From contig CAJUAV010000011.1 of assembly GCA_910584485.1 (NCBI GenBank), positions 13,088 through 77,087 on the forward strand: DNA of 64,000 nt, read 5' to 3'. This stretch comes from an uncultured Alistipes sp. GTDB taxonomy: Bacteria; Bacteroidota; Bacteroidia; Bacteroidales; Rikenellaceae. The number at the start of each line of letters is the position of its first letter. Position 1 is the stretch's first letter. This document shows positions 43,116 through 50,816 of this stretch, one piece after another. Both the position numbers and the translations under genes were made by a program. Below the pieces are notes generated by a model. The model was not told where the DNA came from. It saw only the letters and a program-made list of their open reading frames with translations, and did not search any database.

Positions 43116-43976
43116 TTACTCGGCCGACTCCGCAGCGGGAGCCTCGACGGCAGCTACGACCTCTTTCACGGTAGCCTCCTCGGCATCGACGACCTCCTTG
43201 ACGGCCTTCTTGATGCGGGGCTTGCCGCCCTTCGGAGCATCGGCAGCGGCTGCCGCCTCGTTCTCCTGCGCCTCCTTCTCCTTTTCGAGACGGCGCTCCT
43301 CGGTGCCTTCGGCGATTGCGGCGCACATCGCGTCGAGGATGACGGCGATCGACTTGGCAGCATCGTCATTTGCAGGGATCACGTAATCAATGTCGGTCGG
43401 ATCACAACAAGTATCAACCATTGCAAAGACGGGAATGCCCAGGCGCTTCGCCTCCTTCACGGCGTTGGCCTCCTTCTGTACGTCGACGACGAACAGGGCG
43501 GCCGGCAGACGGGTCAGGTCGGCAATCGAACCGAGGTTCTTCTCCAGCTTGGCGCGCTGACGAGCGATCTGCAGCTTCTCGCGCTTGGAGAAATTATCGA
43601 ACGTGCCGTCGTTGGTCATCTTGTCGATGGTGGCCATTTTCTTGACGGCTTTACGGATGGTGGGGAAGTTCGTCAGCATGCCGCCTGCCCAACGCTCCGT
43701 AACGTAAGGCATTCCGACGGCTGCCACCTTTTCGGCAACGATCTCCTTGGCTTGTTTCTTGGTGGCTACGAACAGTACGCGGCGACCGCTCTTGACGATC
43801 TGCTTGGCGGCTGCGGCAGCCTCATCGAGCTTCAGCACCGTTTTGTGCAGGTCGATGATGTGGATGCCGTCCTTCTCCATGAAGATGTAGGGAGCCATTT
43901 TCGGGTTCCACTTACGCTTCAGGTGACCGAAGTGCGCACCGGCCTCCAGCAATGTATTAAAATCAGTACGTGACAT
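43116..43976 (-). CDS. rpsB: Small ribosomal subunit protein S2
   Basis: A 286-residue S2. The core (1 to about 230) shows LLEAGAHFGHLKRKWNPKM, IHIIDLHKTV, FVATKKQAKEIV, ERWAGGMLTNFPTIR and PVFAMVDTCCDPTDIDYVIP, all standard. The last 50 or so residues are an Ala/Glu/Val/Lys-rich extension absent from E. coli S2. A hairpin just upstream may be its autoregulatory leader. Confidence 0.96.
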   Translation of the reverse strand: MSRTDFNTLLEAGAHFGHLKRKWNPKMAPYIFMEKDGIHIIDLHKTVLKLDEAAAAAKQIVKSGRRVLFVATKKQAKEIVAEKVAAVGMPYVTERWAGGMLTNFPTIRKAVKKMATIDKMTNDGTFDNFSKREKLQIARQRAKLEKNLGSIADLTRLPAALFVVDVQKEANAVKEAKRLGIPVFAMVDTCCDPTDIDYVIPANDDAAKSIAVILDAMCAAIAEGTEERRLEKEKEAQENEAAAAADAPKGGKPRIKKAVKEVVDAEEATVKEVVAAVEAPAAESAE

Positions 43977-44017
43977 GGTAATTCAACTGGTTTGTTAATT
44001 TTAATCCTCTTTTCTTC

Positions 44018-44060
44018 AATTCCGCGGGTAGCGGCCGTCAGGGGTCGGTCCTGCGGAATT
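44018..44060 (-). promoter_or_regulatory. Candidate rpsB leader hairpin
   Basis: On the minus strand AATTCCGCAGG pairs with CCCGCGGAATT with one mismatch, and CCG/CGG can pair within the loop. It is about 40 bases before the rpsB ATG in a 186-bp gap and lacks a T-run directly after it. Bacterial rpsB leaders bound by S2 are known, but I cannot match this one to a described family. Confidence 0.45.
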
Positions 44061-44162
44061 TTCCGCGGCCAGGCAACACGGCGGTAATACTTATTATATA
44101 TGAAGCAGTCCGCAATGTTTCGAACCCGAACCGTGCTTTGCCGAAATTTCGGTCCGCAAGAA

Positions 44163-44549
44163 TTAACGCTTGCTGAACTGGAACTTGCGACGTGCACCGG
44201 GCTGACCGGGCTTCTTACGCTCAACCACGCGCGAGTCACGCGTCATGAATCCCGCCTTCTTGAGGGTGGGACGCATCTCGGCGTCGATCTCGCACAGCGC
44301 GCGGGCGATGCCCAGACGGGCAGCCTCGGCCTGGCCCTTGATACCGCCGCCAACGAGGTTGATCGTGATATCGTAGTTCTCCAGCGTGTTGGTAGCCATG
44401 AGCGGCTGCTTCACCTGAAACTGAAGAATGTCCAGCGAGAAATAGTCTGCGAGTGCCTTGTGGTTGATTGTAATCTGACCCTTGCCCGGCTTCACGAATA
44501 CGCGAGCCACAGCTGCCTTACGGCGACCTACGGTGTTTACAACTTCCAT
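44163..44549 (-). CDS. rpsI: Small ribosomal subunit protein S9
   Basis: A 128-residue S9. VVNTVGRRKAAVARVF at the N-terminus, GGGIKGQAEAARLGIARAL in the middle and the basic C-terminal tail ending FQFSKR, which reaches the P-site tRNA, are all family hallmarks. Eight bp after rplM, the usual L13-S9 pair. Confidence 0.97.
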   Translation of the reverse strand: MEVVNTVGRRKAAVARVFVKPGKGQITINHKALADYFSLDILQFQVKQPLMATNTLENYDITINLVGGGIKGQAEAARLGIARALCEIDAEMRPTLKKAGFMTRDSRVVERKKPGQPGARRKFQFSKR

Positions 44550-44557
44550 GTGATGTG

Positions 44558-45013
44558 TTACTTAATCTCGTTCAACTTAAGGACCTTCGGGTTCTGGGCG
44601 GCGTGCGGGTGCTCCTCGCCGGCATAGACCTTCAGGTTCGTCAAAATGTGCTCGCCCAGGCGCGTCTTGGGGAGCATGCCCTTCACGGCCTTCTCGATGA
44701 TGAAGGTCGGCTTCTTGGCCAGGTAGTCGGCGGGGGTAGCGAAACGCTGACCGCCCGGATACCCCGTGTGGCGCGTGTAGACCTTGTCGGTCATCTTCTT
44801 GCCCGTGAGCTTCACCTTCTCCGCGTTGATGACGATGACGTAGTCACCGCAGTCGGCGTGGGGCGTGTAGCAGGGCTTGTTCTTGCCTCGGAGGATCTTC
44901 GCGATCTGCGATGCAAGACGTCCCAGTACCTCGTTCGTGGCGTCGATCACGTACCAGTCCTTGGTGACGGTCGCGGCGTTGCCCGAGATAGTCTTGTAGC
45001 TTAATGAATCCAC
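44558..45013 (-). CDS. rplM: Large ribosomal subunit protein L13
   Basis: A 151-residue L13: WYVIDATNEVLGRLASQIAK, the NAEKVKLTGKKMTDKVYTRHTGYPGG block in part, and KAVKGMLPKTRLGEHI are standard. The first codon is GTG (45013), not ATG; no in-frame ATG precedes it near the start and the protein begins where homologues do. First gene of the operon, preceded by a full-consensus promoter and a leader of about 50 nt with a small CCCGC/GCGGG hairpin. Confidence 0.95.
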   Translation of the reverse strand: MDSLSYKTISGNAATVTKDWYVIDATNEVLGRLASQIAKILRGKNKPCYTPHADCGDYVIVINAEKVKLTGKKMTDKVYTRHTGYPGGQRFATPADYLAKKPTFIIEKAVKGMLPKTRLGEHILTNLKVYAGEEHPHAAQNPKVLKLNEIK

Positions 45014-45069
45014 TGTGTTTTACGTTTAATTTAACTTGTTGTAATCCTTGCCCGCATTTCGCGGGTGCG

Positions 45070-45101
45070 CAAAGGTACGAATTTATTTTGTTTTTAACAA
45101 A
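45070..45101 (-). promoter_or_regulatory. Promoter of rplM-rpsI-rpsB-tsf
   Basis: On the minus strand TTTG (45101-45098), 20 bp of AT-rich DNA, then TACCTTTG (45077-45070). Exact Bacteroidota consensus, as expected for a highly expressed ribosomal operon. Confidence 0.85.
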
Positions 45102-45317
45102 ACATTTAAAAATGAAAATTTTGTCCGAACGGAGCATCGATCCGACGGCAGGCACTCCGTGACGGCGGAAGGGAACGTTTCGACGGGGTTCGCGTTGCGC
45201 GGGCCGCGCGACTTGGCAAGGGTGCCGGAGCGGCTTCGACGACAGGCGGCGCGTGCACGCTTGCCGCGGAGGCGGGGTGCGGGATTGCCTGCGTTTTTGC
45301 TTGCGAAAAAAAACGCG

Positions 45318-45436
45318 GATTGCCGCGGGGAAGGGACAGGCGTTTTTTGCACGAAGAAAGTGCGGACGGGCACACGGAGCGGACGATTGCCGCGGGAAAG
45401 GGACACGCCTTTTGCGCACGAAGAAAGCGCGGACGG
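45318..45436. repeat. Imperfect direct repeat, about 50 bp, 67 bp apart
   Basis: GATTGCCGCGGG at 45318 and again at 45385 each introduce a run sharing AAGGGACA, then C/GCGTTTT-like bases, GCACGAAGAAAG and CGCGGACGG or TGCGGACGG. A further partial copy of its start is near 45283. The rest of the 45102-45645 gap shows no gene I can support. Confidence 0.65.
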
Positions 45437-45645
45437 TTCTCGAAGCGAAGCGGGCGAGGTTCGCGGAAGCGGATTTTGCGCGCAGCGCGTTTACAGCGGA
45501 GCGGGGATCACCCGACCGATGCGACCGCACACCGGCATCTCTTCGGACCGACGTTCCGCGGAGCGGCTTGTTGCTTCGAGCTGCTGCGTGCGACCGATTT
45601 TTCGGCAAATCGACCGTCGCGGAGCGGACGCCGAAGCCGCGCGAG

Positions 45646-46065
45646 CTATCGTCGTCGGCTTCGGCGCGGACGAGCGAGACGGCGGTACGCCCCCGTGCTG
45701 TCGCGTTCGAGGCGATGCACCGACGGGCGCTCGGGCAGGTAGCGCACCAACAGATGATCGCCCGCCTGCACCGTCATCAGGTTACCCGAGCGGCGGTGAC
45801 TGTCCGTATAGAGCGAGTCGTCGGCCGCGCGGAATCGGTAATCCAGCAGATAGACGGTCGTTTTGCGCGGATGGCGCATGCCGCGGCGGCCCGGGCCGGG
45901 CCGATGCTCGACGCGCGAATAGACGCGCGTCACGACCGCCTCGGTCGTCACCCCCTCCGCATCGAGGCGGGCATAGCGCTGCCGCATCTGATAGAACCAA
46001 ATGCCGAAGATGATCATCGCTCCGATCGCTCCGACGATCGCACCCTGTTTCAAAGCTCGTTTCAT
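45646..46065 (-). CDS. DUF3592-like single-pass membrane protein
   Basis: A 139-residue protein with one N-terminal membrane helix (about residues 9-27: GAIVGAIGAMIIFGIWFY) and a soluble beta-rich domain resembling DUF3592: GVTTEAVVTRVYSR, VYLLDYRFRAADDSLY, AGDHLLVRYLPERPSVHRL. Function unknown. The start is fixed by a minus-strand TATTTTTG box five bases upstream; the longer frame would run through the promoter into island F. Confidence 0.7.
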   Translation of the reverse strand: MKRALKQGAIVGAIGAMIIFGIWFYQMRQRYARLDAEGVTTEAVVTRVYSRVEHRPGPGRRGMRHPRKTTVYLLDYRFRAADDSLYTDSHRRSGNLMTVQAGDHLLVRYLPERPSVHRLERDSTGAYRRLARPRRSRRR

Positions 46066-46070
46066 GTCGA

Positions 46071-46078
46071 CAAAAATA
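46071..46078 (-). promoter_or_regulatory. -7 box TATTTTTG, leaderless start of the DUF3592-like gene
   Basis: Minus-strand TATTTTTG, then TCGAC and ATG. Fifth case in this window of a -7 box 4-5 bases from the start codon. Confidence 0.65.
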
Positions 46079-46179
46079 GCGATTTTTCGGTCGAGGCGGT
46101 TCGAGAGAGGGACGTTTTTTTTGAAAAGGAGGGGGTTAGAACCGCATCGGAGCGGCGTGGCGAGGGTCAGTGTGCGCCG

Positions 46180-46680
46180 GCGCGCGAAAACGGTTTTCAT
46201 GCGGGGCGAAGCCTGCGGAGCGCACGCATGTTTGCACAAACTGCGGGCCTCCGCTGCGGGAGACTTCGGCCCGCCGATCCCTGCGGGATCGAATCGATCA
46301 GGCTATGTGCGATTTACGGTTCTGACTGCTTTCATTCGGACCGCAGCTTGCGAAGGGACGCGACGGTTACGAAGCGGGCCTTCGCCAGGGCGAAGCTGCG
46401 GCCCGCCGATGGCTTGTGCCATCGCCATGCTGACGCACGGAAATGCGATTTGTCAGTTCACCGCCGGCGAAAGAAGGCTTTTCGAGCGGCTCGACGCGAG
46501 ATTTGTCCTCCGCTGCAGGGGGCAGCGGCGAACGGCACGCGCTGACGCGCGATCATTCGATTCAGTCCGCAGCCGAGCGGAGAGGCTTGCGACGCAAAGA
46601 AGCAGCCCTCCGCCAGGAGGCGGCTGCGGGCTGCCGCACTTGCGTGCGATTCCCGAGTCTGTCGTCCGCGGCAGAAGCCG
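46180..46680 (+). repeat. Palindromic-module island F
   Basis: The left half copies the first half of elements A-C: AAAACGGTTTTCAT, GAAGCCTGCGGAG leader, block with GATCCC/GGGATC (46276-46290), GCAGCTTGCGAAG module with GATGGC/GCCATC (46408-46423). It then switches to a module shared with the far end of copy A (TTCGAGCGGCTCGACGCGAG, CCGCTG/CAGCGG) and ends with a CCCTCCGCC block and GCAC/GTGC-type hairpin. The three-way junction, stem-loop and AT end are absent. Confidence 0.82.
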
Positions 46681-46730
46681 TGTGGCCTTGCCGTCCGTCG
46701 CAGGAAGGCGGCTGCGGACCCGAACCGCAG

Positions 46731-48029
46731 CTACCGATCCCGCACGTAGCGCACCGAAAACCCGTAGGTCGACGAGAGCGTCTTCACCTGCTGCGCGCCG
46801 CCGTCGGCCGTAAACAGCAGCACATGGCTCTCCGAATCCGCAGCAGTGGTTCCCAGCAGGTAGCTTTTCTGGCTGTGATTATTCAACGAAGATTGCCAGA
46901 AACCCGCCTCCGCATAGAACCCGCTGCCCGTATCCGCGCCGATCAATGCCGTCAGCTCCTCTGCTGTCGGCAGATGCCAGCCCGAGGGGCAGAGCGCGGC
47001 CGCCGTCGCCGCATCGTAGAGCAACCCCGCCGTCGCAACCGTCGAAGAGCCCGTCGAGGGGTACCAGACCCCCTTATTTCCCCCGACCGCAACCGCCTCG
47101 GGAATCGTACGGAGGTTCTCCGCCATCCAGGTCGCGTCGCCGATCGTTCGAAGCGCATAGCGCTCCGTGCCGATCGTCAGCGTCGCTTCGTCCTGCGGAG
47201 GTTCGGGATCCTGCGGTCCTTCGGGCTGCTCCGTCACCAAATCACCGCCCTCCGACCAATCCTCGATCGTGCCCGACAGCACGAGCGACAACGCCTCTTC
47301 GGTCAGCGTCAGCGCCAGCCGATAGCGGCGACCGCCCTGCAGGGCCACCGATACGGTGCGACGGTAGCTCTTGTCGCCGATGGTCGTCACCTCGACCGCC
47401 AGTTCGCCCGTCTGCGGCACCAGAATCGCCGCATAGCCCGCGTCGGTGGCTTTCGGCGTCACCGTCATCGCCGCCGCATCCTCCGCCGCCGCTGCCGTCA
47501 ACCGGTTCCAGTCGAGCGTCGCCGTTCCTTTCAGTCCCGAGAGGGCGATCGACGAAATCGCCCGACCCGTCTCGTTCGTCACCGTCAACGCCAGCTGCGA
47601 CAGCAGGTGGCGGAAGGTCATCGATACGGCCGCCGAAGTCGGCAGCACCCCTTCGCTACGGGCCCCCAACAGATCCGAGGCCGAGAGGTCCGCCTCCTGG
47701 TTCGAGGCGATTTCGAAGCGTTGCGGGAAACCCGAAGCCGAGAAGGGATAGTAAGCCGTCAGGGTGGCGCCGTCGCTGCGGTCCGCATACCACGACAGCT
47801 CCGTCGAGCCGAACGACGTACCGTCGTAGGTCAGCGGCACGTTCGCCGCATAGCTGCCCGACGCACGGTCCACGTTCAGACCGATGCAGTCGCCCCGCTC
47901 GAAATCGAGCGACGTGACGCGGGTCAGCAGCTGCGGGCGGATACGCAGCAACGAGGTTTCGGGGGAGGACTCTTTCGTGCAGCTCGAAAGCAACGAGCAG
48001 AGCAGCACCATTCGGAACAGCGGACGCAT
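46731..48029 (-). CDS. Fimbrillin-like lipoprotein with FISUMP domain
   Basis: A 432-residue surface lipoprotein (LLCSLLSSCTKESS; Cys near 17). The N-terminal two thirds resemble fimbrillin/Mfa1-type pilins and anchors of Bacteroidales (RGDCIGLNV, LSWYADRSDGATLTAYYPF, FRHLLSQLALTVTN). A linker rich in Pro/Glu/Gln leads to a C-terminal FISUMP domain: DATWMAENLRTIPE, LYDAATAAALCPSGWHLPTA and a final GFSVRYVRD. No other fimbrial genes are near. Promoter at 48081-48088. Confidence 0.85.
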   Translation of the reverse strand: MRPLFRMVLLCSLLSSCTKESSPETSLLRIRPQLLTRVTSLDFERGDCIGLNVDRASGSYAANVPLTYDGTSFGSTELSWYADRSDGATLTAYYPFSASGFPQRFEIASNQEADLSASDLLGARSEGVLPTSAAVSMTFRHLLSQLALTVTNETGRAISSIALSGLKGTATLDWNRLTAAAAEDAAAMTVTPKATDAGYAAILVPQTGELAVEVTTIGDKSYRRTVSVALQGGRRYRLALTLTEEALSLVLSGTIEDWSEGGDLVTEQPEGPQDPEPPQDEATLTIGTERYALRTIGDATWMAENLRTIPEAVAVGGNKGVWYPSTGSSTVATAGLLYDAATAAALCPSGWHLPTAEELTALIGADTGSGFYAEAGFWQSSLNNHSQKSYLLGTTAADSESHVLLFTADGGAQQVKTLSSTYGFSVRYVRDR

Positions 48030-48080
48030 GGCAAACGGATTTTAAAGGTGTAGGGAAGCGGTTCGAGGGCTTCCTTTACA

Positions 48081-48088
48081 CAAATTTA
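48081..48088 (-). promoter_or_regulatory. -7 box of the fimbrillin-like gene
   Basis: Minus-strand TAAATTTG with TTG 20 bp upstream, within a 284-bp AT-rich divergent gap. Confidence 0.65.
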
Positions 48089-48255
48089 TCGTTTCTGATC
48101 CGTATTTCCAACTTTTGACAACACTTTTTTTCGACGTCCGTCCGCACAAAAAGCGCTGATTATCACAGTTTATACAAAATATCGAAATCCAAATTCGATT
48201 ATTTGTATTATTGATTTTGATTATAGAATAAAACATACGCACACCCAAGGCGGCG

Positions 48256-48287
48256 TTTGTTTATTCGGTCGGGATGCGCTATCTTTG
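48256..48287 (+). promoter_or_regulatory. Promoter of the phosphodiesterase gene
   Basis: TTTG (48256-48259), 20 bp, TATCTTTG (48280-48287): full consensus, about 26 bp before the ATG. Confidence 0.8.
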
Positions 48288-48313
48288 GGAATCGATCCGC
48301 AACCTTTTTTTCC

Positions 48314-48814
48314 ATGAAACGCATCGGCATCATCTCCGACACCCACGGCACCTTCGACGAGGTGCTGCGCTATTTTTTGCGCGACGTCGACGAAATCTGG
48401 CATGCGGGCGACATCGGGTCGCTCGAACTGGCCGACGAAATCGCCGCCTTCAAGCCGCTGCGAGCCGTCAGCGGCAACATCGACGGCGGCATGACACGCC
48501 GCGTCTATCCCGATTTCGCCGCCTTCACCTGCGAACAGGTCGCAGTCCTCATGACCCACATCGGCGGCTATCCGCGTCGGTACGATCCGCGCGCCGTGCA
48601 ACGCATCCAGGCGATGCGGCCCAAGCTCTTCATCGCGGGACACTCGCATATCCTGAAGATCCAGTACGACCCTGTCTACGACCTGCTGGCCGTCAACCCC
48701 GGGGCGGCGGGCCGCTACGGGCTGCACAAGGTGCGGACCGCCCTGCGGCTGACGATCGACGGCAGCGACCTGCGCGACATGGAGATCGGCGAATGGCCGA
48801 GGTGCGAAAAATAG
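48314..48814 (+). CDS. YfcE/MJ0936-type metallophosphoesterase
   Basis: A 166-residue calcineurin-like phosphodiesterase. Metal-binding motifs in order: GIISDTHG (D-x-H), WHAGDIGS (GD), AVSGNIDG (GNxD), LMTHIGG and FIAGHSHILK (GHxH). It probably hydrolyses small phosphodiesters in the cytosol. Monocistronic, convergent with radC, whose stop is 27 bp away. Confidence 0.9.
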   Translation: MKRIGIISDTHGTFDEVLRYFLRDVDEIWHAGDIGSLELADEIAAFKPLRAVSGNIDGGMTRRVYPDFAAFTCEQVAVLMTHIGGYPRRYDPRAVQRIQAMRPKLFIAGHSHILKIQYDPVYDLLAVNPGAAGRYGLHKVRTALRLTIDGSDLRDMEIGEWPRCEK

Positions 48815-48841
48815 CAACGGGGATTCAGGAAAAGAGAGCCG

Positions 48842-49474
48842 CTACAGCAGACCTGCGCGGCGGAACGAGAAATCGCCTTCGCGGGCGATGACCAGATGGT
48901 CCAGCAGGCGGATATCGAAGAGCGCCGCCGCCTCGGCGATGCGGCGGGTCAGCCGCCGGTCCTGCTCGCTCGGCTCGGCCGCTCCCGACGGGTGGTTGTG
49001 GACCAGAATCAGTTTGGTGGCGAGCAGCTCGAGGGCACGTTTGACCACCAGCCGATGGTCGACCACCGTTCCCTCCACGCCGCCCTGGCTGATGCGCTGC
49101 CGCTCGATCACGCGGTTCGACGAGGTGAGGTAGATCGCCCAGCACTCCTCGTAGGCCAGCCGTTCGAGCTGCGGACGCATCCAGCGCGCGGCATCGTCGC
49201 TCGTGTCGATGATGACCGCCGCTCCCGCATCGGTTTGCGATGCCCGCCGTCCGAACTCGGCCGCCAGGTGCAGCAGCTGCGCCCGTCGCAGTCCCAGTCC
49301 GCCGATCATGCGCAGCCGCGGCCGCTCGGCCGCCGCAATGCGTTCGAGCGAACCGCCGAAGACCTCCAGCAGCCGCTGCGCCGTCGCGGCATCGCCCACC
49401 AGCAGCGTCAGCAGCTCGGCATCGCTCAACGCGCCCGCGCCGCGCACCTCCAGTTTATCGTACAGGAATCGCAT
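48842..49474 (-). CDS. radC: RadC-family JAB domain protein
   Basis: A 210-residue RadC/YeeS-type protein. The N-terminal helix-hairpin-helix part (LSDAELLTLLVGD, RLRMIGGLGLRRAQLL) precedes the JAB/MPN domain with GGVEGTVVDHRLVVKRAL and the metal motif LVHNHPSGAAEPSEQD. The old link to recombination is doubtful for this family, so the true role is uncertain. Fifteen bp after rnc, likely one transcript. Confidence 0.88.
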   Translation of the reverse strand: MRFLYDKLEVRGAGALSDAELLTLLVGDAATAQRLLEVFGGSLERIAAAERPRLRMIGGLGLRRAQLLHLAAEFGRRASQTDAGAAVIIDTSDDAARWMRPQLERLAYEECWAIYLTSSNRVIERQRISQGGVEGTVVDHRLVVKRALELLATKLILVHNHPSGAAEPSEQDRRLTRRIAEAAALFDIRLLDHLVIAREGDFSFRRAGLL

Positions 49475-49489
49475 TTCGGTGGGGTTACG

Positions 49490-50296
49490 TTACTGCGCGG
49501 CCCGACGCTCCGTCCGCACCGCCGAACGCTCCAGCCGATCGACCCGATCGAGCAGCGAAGCGGACTGTTCGTCGCTCACGAAACCCGCCACCGAAAAGGC
49601 GGCGTGCTGCTCCGCCTCCTTCTTCGATTCGCCCGAGCCGTGGCCCACCTCCAGCCCGTCGATCATCACCGTCGTATAGAAGAGCGGATGGTTCGTGCGG
49701 GAGCCTTTGTCGAAGGTCGTTTCGAACGAAAAACGATGGTGGTTCTTCTGGCACCACTCGATCAGGCGGCTCTTGAAATCGTTCTCCGAAGCGGTCAGCT
49801 GCTCCATGTCGAGCAGGCGGAAATAGATGCGGTTGATAAGCAGCCGATTGACGAAATTGTACCCCTGGTCGAGGTAGATCGCCCCCATCATCGCCTCGAA
49901 CGCGTCGCCGTAGATGTGCTTCTGCGTCACCCCGGGCGCCTGGTTGAGAATCAGATGGCGATCCAGCCCCAACTGCTCGGCCAGCCCGTTGAGCGACTGC
50001 CGCGAGACGATCTTCGACCGCAGCTGCGTCAGGAAGCCCTCGTCCCGATCGGGAAATTCGATGAAGAGGTAATCCGACGTCACCGCCTCGATCACCGCGT
50101 CGCCCAGGTATTCGAGTCGTTCGTTGTTGATCGAACGGCCGTCGGGCAGCAGCACCGACGCCGACTTGTGGATCAGCGCGAGTTTGTAGAGCTCGATGTT
50201 GTTCGGAATGAACCCGAACAGATCGTCGACCATCGCATAATAATGTTTGTCGGCACCGAAGCGGCGGCGGAAGGGGCGCAGGAGAAAATCGAGCAC
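49490..50296 (-). CDS. rnc: Ribonuclease III
   Basis: A 268-residue double-strand RNA endonuclease. Signature NNERLEYLGDAVIEAV (about residue 57) and the second acidic site GDAFEAMMGAIYLDQG near 125 give the catalytic Glu/Asp set; a dsRNA-binding domain (about 165-240; GLEVGHGSGESKKEAEQHAA) and a short charged tail follow. The start codon is GTG. In many Bacteroidota acpP-fabF-rnc are adjacent; here fabF is absent and a terminator separates acpP from rnc. Confidence 0.92.
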   Translation of the reverse strand: MLDFLLRPFRRRFGADKHYYAMVDDLFGFIPNNIELYKLALIHKSASVLLPDGRSINNERLEYLGDAVIEAVTSDYLFIEFPDRDEGFLTQLRSKIVSRQSLNGLAEQLGLDRHLILNQAPGVTQKHIYGDAFEAMMGAIYLDQGYNFVNRLLINRIYFRLLDMEQLTASENDFKSRLIEWCQKNHHRFSFETTFDKGSRTNHPLFYTTVMIDGLEVGHGSGESKKEAEQHAAFSVAGFVSDEQSASLLDRVDRLERSAVRTERRAAQ

Positions 50297-50334
50297 GGCG
50301 GAAGCGGATTTAAGGGATCAGCGGGGTAAAAGAC

Positions 50335-50382
50335 AAAAAAACGGGCTGCGCCGAGGGGCGTGGTGTCCCCTCGGCAGAGCCC
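50335..50382 (-). terminator. Strong terminator between acpP and rnc
   Basis: On the minus strand GGGCT-CTGCCGAGGGG pairs with CCCCTCGGC-GCAGCCC, followed by a seven-base T-run. It lies 23 bp after the acpP stop and should separate acpP from rnc expression. Confidence 0.9.
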
Positions 50383-50404
50383 TTTGTTTCATCGGCGGAC
50401 GAAA

Positions 50405-50641
50405 CTATTTCTTGTGCTCCTCGATGTACTTGAGCACATCGCCGACCGTCGTGATCTTCTCGGCGTCCTCGTCGGGAATCTGCAGGTCGAAAGCCTTCTC
50501 GAACTCCATGATGAGCTCTACGGTATCGAGCGAATCCGCACCGAGGTGGTTCGTGAAGCTTGCTTCGGGCGTAACCTCCGACTCCTTGACACCCAGTTTA
50601 TCGACGATGATCTCGACAACTTTTGCTTGAATTTCAGACAT
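50405..50641 (-). CDS. acpP: Acyl carrier protein
   Basis: A 78-residue acidic carrier of fatty-acid synthesis. The phosphopantetheine site is GADSLDTVELIMEFE, with Ser near residue 36, in the usual four-helix context (VVEIIVDKLGV, TTVGDVLKYIEEH). Transcribed from a TACTTTTG box (50713-50706) facing that of pepE and ended by a strong terminator, so it is monocistronic. Confidence 0.96.
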   Translation of the reverse strand: MSEIQAKVVEIIVDKLGVKESEVTPEASFTNHLGADSLDTVELIMEFEKAFDLQIPDEDAEKITTVGDVLKYIEEHKK

Positions 50642-50705
50642 GATGATAAGTTTTTAGTGAAACAAATATGTTTGTCGTTTTGTAAATTTCCAACGTAATT
50701 TCGCG

Positions 50706-50734
50706 CAAAAGTAACACTTTTTTTATTACTTTTG
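50706..50734. promoter_or_regulatory. Divergent acpP / pepE promoters
   Basis: TACTTTTG reads leftward (50713-50706) to acpP and TACTTTTG reads rightward (50727-50734) to pepE. The two boxes are identical, form an inverted repeat and are 13 bp apart. Confidence 0.75.
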
Positions 50735-50816
50735 ACAAGTGAGGGCGATTTTTTCATGCGAAAAATTCCGCCATTTAGAACAATAAACACCCTAACAACC
50801 GACCGATCAAAAACTT

